From the NCBI RefSeq assembly GCF_002303925.1, contig NZ_MRCS01000026.1:25824-89823 (forward strand): 64,000 nucleotides of DNA. Reading direction: 5' to 3'. Both the position numbers and the translations under genes were made by a program. Each line of letters starts with the position of its first letter. Position 1 is the first letter of the stretch. Below the pieces are notes generated by a model. The model worked only from the letters and a program-made list of their open reading frames with translations, made no database searches and was not told where the DNA came from. The DNA comes from Pseudomonas sp. ACN8. GTDB lineage: Bacteria > Pseudomonadota > Gammaproteobacteria > Pseudomonadales > Pseudomonadaceae. Of this stretch, positions 42,570 to 51,900 are shown piece after piece.

Positions 42570-43700
42570 TTACAACCAGAGGTTCAGCAAGCGTGCACCA
42601 TGGGCGTTGCCATCGGCAAAGTGCTGGCCATTGCTGCTGAGGAAGCTATGCCCGGCGCTGCCCTGGTCCCAGAACCGACCTCGCAGGAACACACTCATGC
42701 CAGCGACCGCCTGACTGGCCGGCATCCGGGTCGTGAGGGTCAGGCGCTGCCAGGCCTGGCCTTCACTGACGTCCCCTGGCTTCAAGTTGACCGACGCCGG
42801 CGCCGACGAGCCCCTGTAGCCGCGCCACGGTTGATCCCAGGTGCCACGGCCGGCAACATAGGCCGGTACCGCAACCAGCTGCACGCTTTGGTCGTTGAGC
42901 TTGAGGTAGTTTTCCGGGTACCAGCTGTCGTGGCCGATCAATACGCCCAGCCTTCCCGCGGGGGTATCAACGACATTGAGCGAGTGCTCGCCGTTCGCCT
43001 TGATCCCGTTCTGTTCCGCGAAGAGCGGGTGTATCTGGCGCTGGGGCTGGCCGATCGGCAGGCCTTCGCTGTTGAACACCACGCTGCTGTTGTACAGCGC
43101 GCCGCGGCCGATTCTCAAGGTGCCGTCGATGATGCTTGGTTCGGGCAACACGATGGAGCCCGCCACCAGTGTCACGTGGAACTCCCTGGCCAGACCTCCG
43201 AACAATGCCTGGTAGTCCCTGGCCATTGCCTTGGCTTTCATGCGCAGGTGGGCATCGTCCAGACGATTGCCGCCTTCGGCACCGATCAACGCCTTGGCGA
43301 ACTTCAGGGGATTGCTCACCGCCAGCCAGTTCATGGCCTCCTTGAGGGTGCTGGCCTGATACAGCTCATCTTTCTCGCCGCTGACCATCAGCCAGGTACC
43401 GACGTGCTCCGGCAACACAACGACGGTCTTGCCGTTCAGCAAACCCTGGTCCCGGGCTGCTTGCAGATAGGCCGCGAGTTTGCGGTGCAAACGCTCGGGG
43501 CTTTGATAGTCGGTAGGAAACAGTTCGGGCTGGATGCCCAACAGATTGCCTCGGTCCGCGGGCGTGCCCTGGTCGACAGCCAGGCTGATCCGCAGGTCCG
43601 AAAGGTAATGACCCACCGGCCGGTCTGCGGCCCACATCGCGTAGGTCGTGAGGGCGGCGAGCAACGCCATGGAAAATGTCAGGTACAAAAGTTTGCGCAT
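42570..43700 (-). CDS. Nitrilase-fold protein with degenerate active site
   Basis: This 376-residue protein has an N-terminal membrane anchor or signal (LLYLTFSMALLAALTTYAMWA) and a carbon-nitrogen hydrolase fold. The catalytic Glu is kept (E98 in VVLPEHVG). The Lys position reads Q222 (RQIHPL) and the Cys position reads G256 (GVLIGHDSWYPE). Without Lys and Cys, amide or nitrile hydrolysis is unlikely. It may bind a ligand in the periplasm. It is the first gene of a pair with the AraC-type regulator. Confidence 0.7.
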   Translation of the reverse strand: MRKLLYLTFSMALLAALTTYAMWAADRPVGHYLSDLRISLAVDQGTPADRGNLLGIQPELFPTDYQSPERLHRKLAAYLQAARDQGLLNGKTVVVLPEHVGTWLMVSGEKDELYQASTLKEAMNWLAVSNPLKFAKALIGAEGGNRLDDAHLRMKAKAMARDYQALFGGLAREFHVTLVAGSIVLPEPSIIDGTLRIGRGALYNSSVVFNSEGLPIGQPQRQIHPLFAEQNGIKANGEHSLNVVDTPAGRLGVLIGHDSWYPENYLKLNDQSVQLVAVPAYVAGRGTWDQPWRGYRGSSAPASVNLKPGDVSEGQAWQRLTLTTRMPASQAVAGMSVFLRGRFWDQGSAGHSFLSSNGQHFADGNAHGARLLNLWL

Positions 43701-43830
43701 GGGGAAACAGTTTACAGCCTGGAGCCGGGCGTGGCTTTTGATTTGGAACCGGATCGAGCATAAAGGGAATCAAGAGCTTAGTGGAACGCCGGCCAGCCAT
43801 CATTTTGCGCGACCGGCCGGCAAGTGAGCG

Positions 43831-45159
43831 TCAATTGGTGACCAGCAATTCCGGGCCGAGGTAGTTGTTGATCTGGTCGATATCGTCGTCGCCCAGGCTG
43901 CCTACCGAGGAGGCCAGGCGCAGGCGTGACATCAAATAGCGCAACTTGGCATCGAACAGATCGTGGCGCGCAACGAAGAGCAGTTCTTCTGCATTGAGGA
44001 CATCCGAGTTGGTGCTGGTGCCGCCTTCCTTGAAGCCCTTGCGTGACGATGCCAGTGAGCGTTCGTTGGACGCCACGGCCTTCTCCAGGGCACGGATGCG
44101 TTTGGCTCCGCTCAGGATGCCTTGATATTCGCGGGTGGTTCCGGTGATGACTTCCTGTCGCGCGGCGTCGAGTTCGTCCGTGGCCTTGTCGCTATTGGCA
44201 CTGGCCTGGCGTGTCAACGCGCTGACGCCGCCACCGGCGAATATCGGGATGTTGACTTCCAGTCCGATCGAACCGTAGCGGTTGCGTTGATTCAGCTCGG
44301 AGAGGGATTGGCTCTCACCCGCGGTGTAGCCGGCAACGAAATCCAGGGTTGGCCAGTGGCCGGCCCTGGCGCGGTTCACTTCTTCTTCGGCGAGGTCGCG
44401 GCTGTACCGGCGCGCATGGAGTAACGGGCTATCGACCTGGGCTTTGACCAGCCAGTCCTGCAGGTTGCTCGGCAGCAGCGGTGGTGTATCGAAGCTCGGA
44501 CGCAAGGTGGTCAGCGATTCGGGGGTTTCACCGATGTATTCCTCGAGCTTGCGACGCGCGTTGACCAGGTTGTCTTGCGCTTCGATCAATTCGGCTTCGG
44601 CGAGGTCACGGCGAGCGGTCGATTCGTCGACGTCGGTGACGGTGCCGGCCCCCAGTTCCAGGCGCCGTTTCGCCGAGGCGAGTTGCTCTTCAAAGGCGGT
44701 CAGCTTGGACTTGGCCAAGGTGATGGTTTCGCTGGCCAGGAGCACGTCGAAATAGCTTTCGGCCAGGCGCACCGCGGCATCCTGGCTCTTGGCATCGAAT
44801 ACCGCATTGCTGTAGTCGGCACGCTGCTGACCCTGACGGTATTCGGCCATTTTCTGTTTGTTGAACAGCGGCTGGCGCAGGCGCACGTTGGCGCCCTTGG
44901 AGTCGTAGTCGAGATCCCTTTCGATACCGCTCTGGCGTTGCGTGCCATTGACCTTGTTGTCGTAGGCCGAGGCGTTGATCTGCGGTAGCAGGCCGGCCGT
45001 GCCAATGGCGCGGTTTTCCCCGCCGGCCTCCTTTTCATGCATGGCGGCCTGGTAGATGGGGCCCTGGAACTGCAACAGGTCCCAGGCTTGCTTGAGGTCC
45101 ATGGCGTTGGCCGGCAAGGCCAACCCCATCAGGCAGAAGAGCAAGCAATGACGATCCAT
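43831..45159 (-). CDS. TolC-family outer membrane protein of a type I secretion system
   Basis: This 442-residue protein has a cleavable signal (HCLLFCLMGLALPANA) and two OEP domains with long helices (LAESYFDVLLASETITLAKSKL near 120). It forms the outer-membrane exit duct. ATG 45159 lies one base after the stop of the adaptor gene, so translation is coupled. With the next two genes it forms an ABC-adaptor-TolC operon in AprDEF order, divergent from its probable RTX substrate. Confidence 0.85.
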   Translation of the reverse strand: MDRHCLLFCLMGLALPANAMDLKQAWDLLQFQGPIYQAAMHEKEAGGENRAIGTAGLLPQINASAYDNKVNGTQRQSGIERDLDYDSKGANVRLRQPLFNKQKMAEYRQGQQRADYSNAVFDAKSQDAAVRLAESYFDVLLASETITLAKSKLTAFEEQLASAKRRLELGAGTVTDVDESTARRDLAEAELIEAQDNLVNARRKLEEYIGETPESLTTLRPSFDTPPLLPSNLQDWLVKAQVDSPLLHARRYSRDLAEEEVNRARAGHWPTLDFVAGYTAGESQSLSELNQRNRYGSIGLEVNIPIFAGGGVSALTRQASANSDKATDELDAARQEVITGTTREYQGILSGAKRIRALEKAVASNERSLASSRKGFKEGGTSTNSDVLNAEELLFVARHDLFDAKLRYLMSRLRLASSVGSLGDDDIDQINNYLGPELLVTN

Positions 45160-45160
45160 T

Positions 45161-46501
45161 TCATTGTTCCTTGAATGAGCTGTCCACACGTTCGAGCATT
45201 GGTTTAAGAAGATAGCTCAACATATTGCGTTCGCCGGTCTTTATGGTGACGCTGGCGGGCATTCCGGGGCGAATGTGATTGGTGCCAAGTAGACCCATGC
45301 CATCGGGGGTGACTTCCACCTGGGCCAGATAGAACGGCTGCTTGCTTTCCTCGTCCATCAGGCGGTCGGCGGAAATGGTCATCACACGGCCGGGGATGTT
45401 TGGTGTCTTGGCATGGTTGAAGGCCGGGAAGGAAATGTCCACGGGCAGGCCGGGGACCATCTTGTCGATGGCCTGCACAGGAATCATCGCGTCGACCTGC
45501 AAGGGTTCGTTGACTGGAACGATCTCCATGATCTTGAAGCCGGGCTGAATGATCCCGCCGACGGTGGCGATGCTCAAAGCCTGGACCATGCCATCGATCG
45601 GTGACCGAATCACCGTGTGGGTCACTTCATAGTCGAGCGCGCGCAAGCGGTCGGCCAGGGTAGTATTTTCCTTGGCGGTTTCCGTCAACTGCGATTCGAC
45701 TTCCTTCAGGTAGTCGTGTTGGCGCTGCAGGATGCGCAGCTTGATTTCGGTGGTCTGGCTGCGCACGCGGGCGATGTTGTTGAGGTTCTCGGCCTGGCCG
45801 GCGGAGAGGTCGGCATTACTGCGTTCCAGCTCAAGCAGGCGGTTGCGCGGCACATAGCCTTCGGCCGTCAGCACGCGGGTGCCTTGCAGTTCCTGGTTGA
45901 GGAAACTGATCTGCGAGGCGCGGGCACTATAGACCTGCTGCAGGCCCTTGAGCTGCACGGCCGACGCCGCCAGGTTCTCCTGCAGGATGCTGATTTCGCC
46001 GGCGAGACCGGCGCGCCGGGTGTCGAGCAGACGCTGTTGCAGGTCCATGGCGGCTTCCAGGCGGTGGTCATCCTGGAAGCGCTTGAGCAGTTCAGGATCG
46101 AAGTTCACTACATCGCGACCGTCACGTTCCGCTTCCAGACGGTTTTCCACCGTCTTGCTGACGATGTACTGAGCGCTGACCGCACCCTGTTCGGCAAGGG
46201 CACGCAACGAATCGAGGCGGACCACCTCCTGGCCTTTTGTCACCAGATCGCCTTCGCGAACGAGAATGGCCTCCACGGTGCCGCCGCTCAGGTGCTGCAC
46301 GGCTTTGCGATTGCTGGTGACCTTGACCGTGGCTGTCGCTACCACGCCGGCATCCAGCGGCGCCAGCCATGACCACAGGAGGAAGCCGCCGAAGCCGGCA
46401 AGCACCAGCCACACGCCCCACCGCGCGGGTTTGCCAACGTCCAGGTCTACCACGCTCCTGGAATCGGCTGTAATCATCTCGGTATGTTGGCTCATTTGCA
46501 T
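45161..46501 (-). CDS. HlyD-family periplasmic adaptor of a type I secretion system
   Basis: This 446-residue protein has a short cytoplasmic N terminus and one membrane helix (WGVWLVLAGFGGFLLWSWLAP). Long coiled-coil arms (residues about 95-290) are flanked by lipoyl-like and barrel domains (HLSGGTVEAILVREGDLVTKGQ, VIRSPIDGMVQALS). It links the ABC transporter with the TolC duct. ATG 46495 is an alternative start. It ends one base before the TolC-type gene. Confidence 0.88.
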   Translation of the reverse strand: MQMSQHTEMITADSRSVVDLDVGKPARWGVWLVLAGFGGFLLWSWLAPLDAGVVATATVKVTSNRKAVQHLSGGTVEAILVREGDLVTKGQEVVRLDSLRALAEQGAVSAQYIVSKTVENRLEAERDGRDVVNFDPELLKRFQDDHRLEAAMDLQQRLLDTRRAGLAGEISILQENLAASAVQLKGLQQVYSARASQISFLNQELQGTRVLTAEGYVPRNRLLELERSNADLSAGQAENLNNIARVRSQTTEIKLRILQRQHDYLKEVESQLTETAKENTTLADRLRALDYEVTHTVIRSPIDGMVQALSIATVGGIIQPGFKIMEIVPVNEPLQVDAMIPVQAIDKMVPGLPVDISFPAFNHAKTPNIPGRVMTISADRLMDEESKQPFYLAQVEVTPDGMGLLGTNHIRPGMPASVTIKTGERNMLSYLLKPMLERVDSSFKEQ

Positions 46502-46507
46502 GATCGG

Positions 46508-48244
46508 TCACTCCCGTGCTTTGACGGAGGCCAGCGGAGTCGACGCGCCTGCAGGGATGACACTGGCCTTGCGCAGCGCTGCGAATACTTCATCGCGCGT
46601 GCCGAGCATCTGCACGCTGCCGTCGCGCAGCATCAGTACCTTATCGACGGCACAGAGTACGTTGGGACGGTGAGAAATCAGAATGACGGTCGCGCCACGG
46701 CCCTTGAGTTCGGCCAGGGCATCGACCAAGGCCTTTTCGCCGACGTCGTCGAGGTTGGCGTTCGGCTCGTCCAGCACGATCAGATTGGGCTCGCCATACA
46801 ACGCGCGGGCCAAGGCGATGCGTTGCTTCTGGCCGCCGGAAAGCGGGCTGCCATCAGTACCCAGGCGGGTGTCGTAACCCTGCGGAAAACGCAGGATCAT
46901 CTCGTGCACGCCAGTGATCTTGGCGGCGCGGATGACCGCTTCGCTGTCCACTTCGCCAAAGCGCGCAATGTTGTCGGCGATATTGCCCTCGAACAGCTCC
47001 ACGTCCTGTGGCAGATAGCCGAGCCAGGGGCCAAGTTCGCCCTTGTTCCAGTTGAATATGTCCGCACCGTCCAGGCGCACCTTGCCGGCCTGCGCCGGCC
47101 AGACGCCGACCAGCAGGCGGGCGAGGGTGGATTTGCCCGAGGCGGACGGGCCGATAATGCCAAGGCTTTCGCCGGGGACAAGGCTGAAGCTCACGCCGCG
47201 CAGAATCGTGTTGTTGGTAGCCGGGGCGCCGGCATACACATTCTCAACCGCCAGCATGCCCATTGGCCGCTGCAGCGACATGCTCGGTGGCCGGCGCGGA
47301 TAGTCCTGCAGCATCTCGTTGAGCCGGCCCCAGGCCGAGCGGCAGCCGAGCAATTGCTTCCACGACGCGATGACCTGTTCCACCGGACCCAGTGCGCGAC
47401 CGGAGAGGATCGAGCAGGCAATCATCATCCCCGGGGTGATCTTGCCTTCGATCGCCAGCAGCGCACCGGCGCCGAGGATCAGCGACTGCAAAGTGATCCG
47501 CACGAAGCGCCCGGTGCTGCTGATCAAGGCGGCGCGGTCGGAGGCCAGGGTCTGCATTTCCAGGATGCGCAAATGGCTTTGGAACCAGCGCTTGCTGATC
47601 GACGGCAGCATGCCCATGGCCTCGATGACCTCGGCGTTGCGCAGGTTGTTGTTGGCGTATAGGGAGGAAGACATGGCGGCCTGATTGGCTTCGGCCAGCG
47701 GCTTCTGTGTCGCCTTCTCGGTGAGCCAGGCCAGGGCCACCAGAATCAGCGAGCCGATCAGCGTGATCAGTCCGAGTATCGGGTGGATCAGATAGGCGAC
47801 CAGCAGGTAGATCGGCGTCCACGGTGCATCGAAGAAAGCGAACAGGGCGTTGCCGGTGACGAACTGACGAACCTGGGCGAGGTCTTGCAGGGCCTGGGCC
47901 GGGTTACCTCCGGCGCGGCTCAGGTTGCGCTCGAATGCAGCGGTGAAAATGCGTCGGTTGAGATCCATGTCGAGGCAGTTGCCGACCCGGATCAGCACGC
48001 GGGTGCGGACCATCTCCAGCGTGGACATCAGCAGGAACAGGCCCACCACCAAGACCGTCAACATCGCCAGCGTCGTAACGTTGCGACTGACCAGGGCTCG
48101 ATCGTAGACCTGCAGCATATAAATAGCTGGCGTCAACATCATGACGTTTATGACGCCGCTGAATGCTGCCAGCGAATAAAAACTGCGGCGCAGGCGAAAG
48201 AGCGCGTCGGCCAGTTCGGAACGGATGCTCGACTGCTTGGGCAT
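46508..48244 (-). CDS. Type I secretion ABC transporter (permease/ATPase)
   Basis: This 578-residue fused permease-ATPase of the PrtD/AprD type has five or six membrane helices in the first 300 residues. The ATPase has Walker A GPSASGKSTLARLL near 370, signature LSGGQKQRIALARAL near 476 and Walker B LIVLDEPNANLDD near 495. It has no C39 leader-peptidase domain, so its substrate should carry an uncleaved C-terminal signal. ATG 48244 follows GGGAGGATC; the longer frame upstream is not coding. Confidence 0.9.
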   Translation of the reverse strand: MPKQSSIRSELADALFRLRRSFYSLAAFSGVINVMMLTPAIYMLQVYDRALVSRNVTTLAMLTVLVVGLFLLMSTLEMVRTRVLIRVGNCLDMDLNRRIFTAAFERNLSRAGGNPAQALQDLAQVRQFVTGNALFAFFDAPWTPIYLLVAYLIHPILGLITLIGSLILVALAWLTEKATQKPLAEANQAAMSSSLYANNNLRNAEVIEAMGMLPSISKRWFQSHLRILEMQTLASDRAALISSTGRFVRITLQSLILGAGALLAIEGKITPGMMIACSILSGRALGPVEQVIASWKQLLGCRSAWGRLNEMLQDYPRRPPSMSLQRPMGMLAVENVYAGAPATNNTILRGVSFSLVPGESLGIIGPSASGKSTLARLLVGVWPAQAGKVRLDGADIFNWNKGELGPWLGYLPQDVELFEGNIADNIARFGEVDSEAVIRAAKITGVHEMILRFPQGYDTRLGTDGSPLSGGQKQRIALARALYGEPNLIVLDEPNANLDDVGEKALVDALAELKGRGATVILISHRPNVLCAVDKVLMLRDGSVQMLGTRDEVFAALRKASVIPAGASTPLASVKARE

Positions 48245-48521
48245 GTTGATCCTCCCACTGCGAAAAGCCGATTGCCCCTGGGGCGCAACAGCTAACAGTA
48301 AATGTAGTCCTGTAAACAGCTTATGGACACGCAGGCTGGTCGCTCTAGGGTTGGCGAGTCTTCCGAAATCGCTGCGTTGCTCCCTTATGCAGCAGCGTAG
48401 GTGGCGCTTAAACACTCCGAAATAACATTTCGCTCTATACCAGCACACAACATTCTATATATCTTTTAAAAACAGCTAGTTGGGATGCCTGCCACCAGTC
48501 GTCTGTTTTAACGACGTAATA

Positions 48522-48550
48522 TTGACAAAGATTTGCTATGGAACTTTAGT
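48522..48550 (+). promoter_or_regulatory. Candidate promoter of the peroxidase transcription unit
   Basis: TTGACA (48522-48527) and TTTAGT (48545-48550) with 17 bp between them lie about 365 bp before the giant gene. The implied leader holds a short ORF and a hairpin. Confidence 0.45.
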
Positions 48551-48637
48551 CTTAGTTATCGGGGGGCCCGCCCGCCTGAAGCCTGCCATCGCTTTGGCAG
48601 TGCAAGGCGCGGTGATTTTCCCGAGAGGAGCAGAAAT

Positions 48638-48742
48638 ATGTCGATCATTTCGTTCTTTTGCAGAGGGAAGGGGCTTTCCAGGACGTTTGCCTTCACTTCC
48701 AGATTCCATGGCCCGCCCAGGGCTCGAATCCGCTCTGCCTGA
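48638..48742 (+). CDS. 34-residue leader ORF upstream of the RTX peroxidase
   Basis: ATG 48638 follows GAGAGGAGCAGAAAT, a stronger Shine-Dalgarno than that of the giant gene. The peptide MSIISFFCRGKGLSRTFAFT and a basic tail ends at TGA 48742. It may be a leader peptide or a real small protein; coding evidence beyond the ribosome site is lacking. Confidence 0.35.
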   Translation: MSIISFFCRGKGLSRTFAFTSRFHGPPRARIRSA

Positions 48743-48856
48743 TCGCCCGGCGAGCAATTCATATAGCGAATTCCAAGCGCTGATCCCGGGTCCCGGGTAA
48801 CGCCAGCTCTCGCAAAAAAACACAACCAACAAACTGCGCAAGCCAGCACTTGACTT

Positions 48857-48885
48857 GGCGCGGGAGGATTTTCTCGTCCCGCGCC
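48857..48885 (+). promoter_or_regulatory. Attenuator-like hairpin 30 bp before the peroxidase gene
   Basis: GGCGCGGGA and TCCCGCGCC form a 9-bp GC stem with an 11-base loop, followed by TTTAC. It stands between the leader ORF and the start codon at 48916. Confidence 0.45.
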
Positions 48886-48915
48886 TTTACCCAGACAGAT
48901 CGAGGGCAATCCAAA

Positions 48916-51900
48916 ATGGCCAATTTCAGCAAGTCGGACCTGGAGTTCATCCTCAAGCAAATCTTTATCGCCGAAGCGAATGCCGCCGGCACCAGCCTCA
49001 TTGATTTGCTTCCCAATTCTCAGGTGCCGTTCGGCCTGCGTACCGTCGATGGCAGCTTTAACAACCTGGTCACCGGCCAGAGTGATTTTGGCGCCGCGGA
49101 CGCTGACTTCCCGCGCCTGCTCGATCCTTCCTTTCTATCGCCGCAATACGCCGGAACAGGCACGGTGATCGATCCGCAACCACGGATTATCAGTAATCTG
49201 GTCGTCGACCAGACCGCCAACAACCCGGCGGCCTATGCCTCTGCGTTCGACCCGGGCCTGGACGGTGTGCTCAACTTCGGCACGGTGGGTAATGACGACG
49301 TACTCAAGGATGGCGTTCAGATAGTCGCCAGCCCCGGACTGGATGGCGTGTTCGGCACGGCCGATGACAAGGACGTATTCTTCTTTCCCAACGTGTCGCC
49401 GGACGTCGGCCTGACCGCCAGCTTCAACTCGTGGATGACTTTCTTCGGCCAGTTCTTCGACCACGGTCTCGACCTGGTCACCAAGAGTGCTACCGACATT
49501 GTGTTCATTCCGCTGCAGCCGGACGATCCGTTGTTCGTACCGGGCAGCCCGACCAATTTCATGGTGCTGTCACGCGCAGTGCGTACCGCTGGAGCGGACG
49601 GAGTAGTCGGCACTGCCGATGATGGCCAGACGAACACCACCTCGCCGTTCGTCGACCAGAGCCAGACCTACAGCTCGCACCCCTCGCATCAAGTGTTCCT
49701 GCGCGAATACGTGCTCAACGCGGCGGGCGATCCTGTAACAACGGGGCGCTTGATTACCAACCGCGACCTTGGCGCCGATGGCTTGTTCGGCACCGCCGAT
49801 GATGGCGCCAGCGAAAATGGCGGCATGGCGACCTGGAAAGTGGTCAAGGCCCAGGCCCGTGACATTCTCGGCATCAACCTGACCGACGCCGACGTGCACA
49901 ACGTGCCTTTGCTGGCAACCGATGCGTACGGCAACTTCATCCGCGGGCCGAACGGCATGCCGCAGGTGGTGATTCGCATCAGCAACGGTGCCGACGGCAT
50001 TGCCGGGACGGCTGATGACGTCACTCAACTGGTCGAAGGCAACCGGGCAGCCCCCATCAGTCTGGCCAATGCCGTAAGCACCGGGCATGGTTTCCTCGAC
50101 GACATCGCCCACAATGCCGCGCCGGTCGTCGTCGGCGGGGTTCTGCAGGCGGACGCCGACATCGCTGTCGGCAATGCGCAGCCCGTTGGCCCTACCGGCA
50201 ACAACCTGACGTATGACAACGAACTGCTCGACGCCCACTACATTGCCGGCGATGGCCGGGCGAACGAAAACATTGGCCTGACCTCCGTGCACCATGTGTT
50301 TCACTCCGAGCACAACCGTCTGGTCCAGCAAACCAAGGACACCCTCATTGCCGCTGGCGACCTGGCCTTCCTCAATGAGTGGCTGGTGAACGACGTGGCC
50401 GCTATACCCACCACACCGGCCGAGATCGCGGCGCTGGTGTGGGACGGCGAACGCCTGTTCCAGGCTGCCAAGTTCGGTACTGAAATGCAGTACCAACATC
50501 TGGTGTTCGAGGAGTTCGCGCGGACCGTCCAGCCACAGGTCGACGCATTCCTTGCTCCCACCGGGTATGACACCTCAATCAATCCGGCAATCCTCGCCGA
50601 GTTCGCCCATGTGGTGTACCGCTTCGGTCACTCGATGTTGACCGAGACCGTCGATCGCTTCGACCCCGCGTTCAATCCGCTGCTCACTGACCCCACCAAC
50701 CCGGACTCGCAAATGGGGTTGATCGCGGCCTTCCTCAACCCTCTGGCGTTCGCCAGCAGCGGGTTGACCGCGGACCAGGCGGCAGGTGCGATCATTCGCG
50801 GTGTGACCCGCCAGGTCGGCAACGAAATCGATGAGTTCGTCACTGAAGCGTTGCGCAACAACCTGCTCGGTCTGCCACTCGATTTGCCGGCCCTGAACCT
50901 GGCACGTGGTCGCGACACGGGCATCCCCACCTTGAATGAGGCGCGCCGGGAGTTCTACGCATCCACCGGTGACAGCCAGCTCAAGCCGTACATCAGTTGG
51001 GCTGACCTGGCAGACAGCCTCAAGCATCCCGAGTCGCTGGTCAACTTCATCGCGGCCTATGGCACCCATAGCACGATCACGGCGGCGCTCACACTGGCAG
51101 ACAAACGCGCTGCAGCCCTGGCGCTGGTATTGGGTGGCGTGGGTTCGCCGGCTGACCGCCTGGACTTCCTCAACAGCACCGGTGCCTATGCCAACGTAAC
51201 GACGGCCGGCGCGGATGGGGTACTGGGTACTGCCGATGACGTGACAGGTGTGACGGTCACGGGCGTCGACGACATCGACTTCTGGGTCGGTGGCCTCGCC
51301 GAACAGAAGATGCCGTTCGGCGGCATGCTCGGCTCGACCTTCAACTTCGTGTTTGAAACCCAGATGGAGGCGTTGCAGAACGGCGACCGCTTCTACTACC
51401 TGTCGCGTACCGCGGGCCTGAACTTCGGCACCGAGTTGGAAAACAACTCCTTTGCCAAGCTGATCATGCTCAACTCTGATGTCACCCACCTGTCGAACAC
51501 CGTGTTCCTGACGCCAACGTTCACCCTCGAAGTGAATCAGGCCTCTCAGTTCACCGGCCTTGGCGTGGATGGCCGTGCCGACCCGACTGGCGGCATCCTG
51601 ATCAACGGCGTCGAAGTCGTGTCGCTGGTGATTCGCGACAACCCCGACACCGTGGGTCCGGACACCAACTATCTGCAGTACACCGGTGAAGACCATGTCG
51701 TCCTGGGCGGCACTGCCGGCAATGACATCCTTATTTCCGGTGACGGCGATGACACCCTTTACGGCGACGCAGGCAACGACCGCCTCGAAGGCGGTGCGGG
51801 CAACGATGCGGTACTGGGTGGCGATGGCGATGACATCATCAGCGACTCGTTCGGTGACAACCGTCTGGAAGGCAATGCCGGTAACGATGTGATCGTGGCC

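Noticed and set aside
42210..43763. 517-codon plus-strand frame
   Set aside because: It runs antisense to both the AraC and nitrilase-like genes, which have clear domains.
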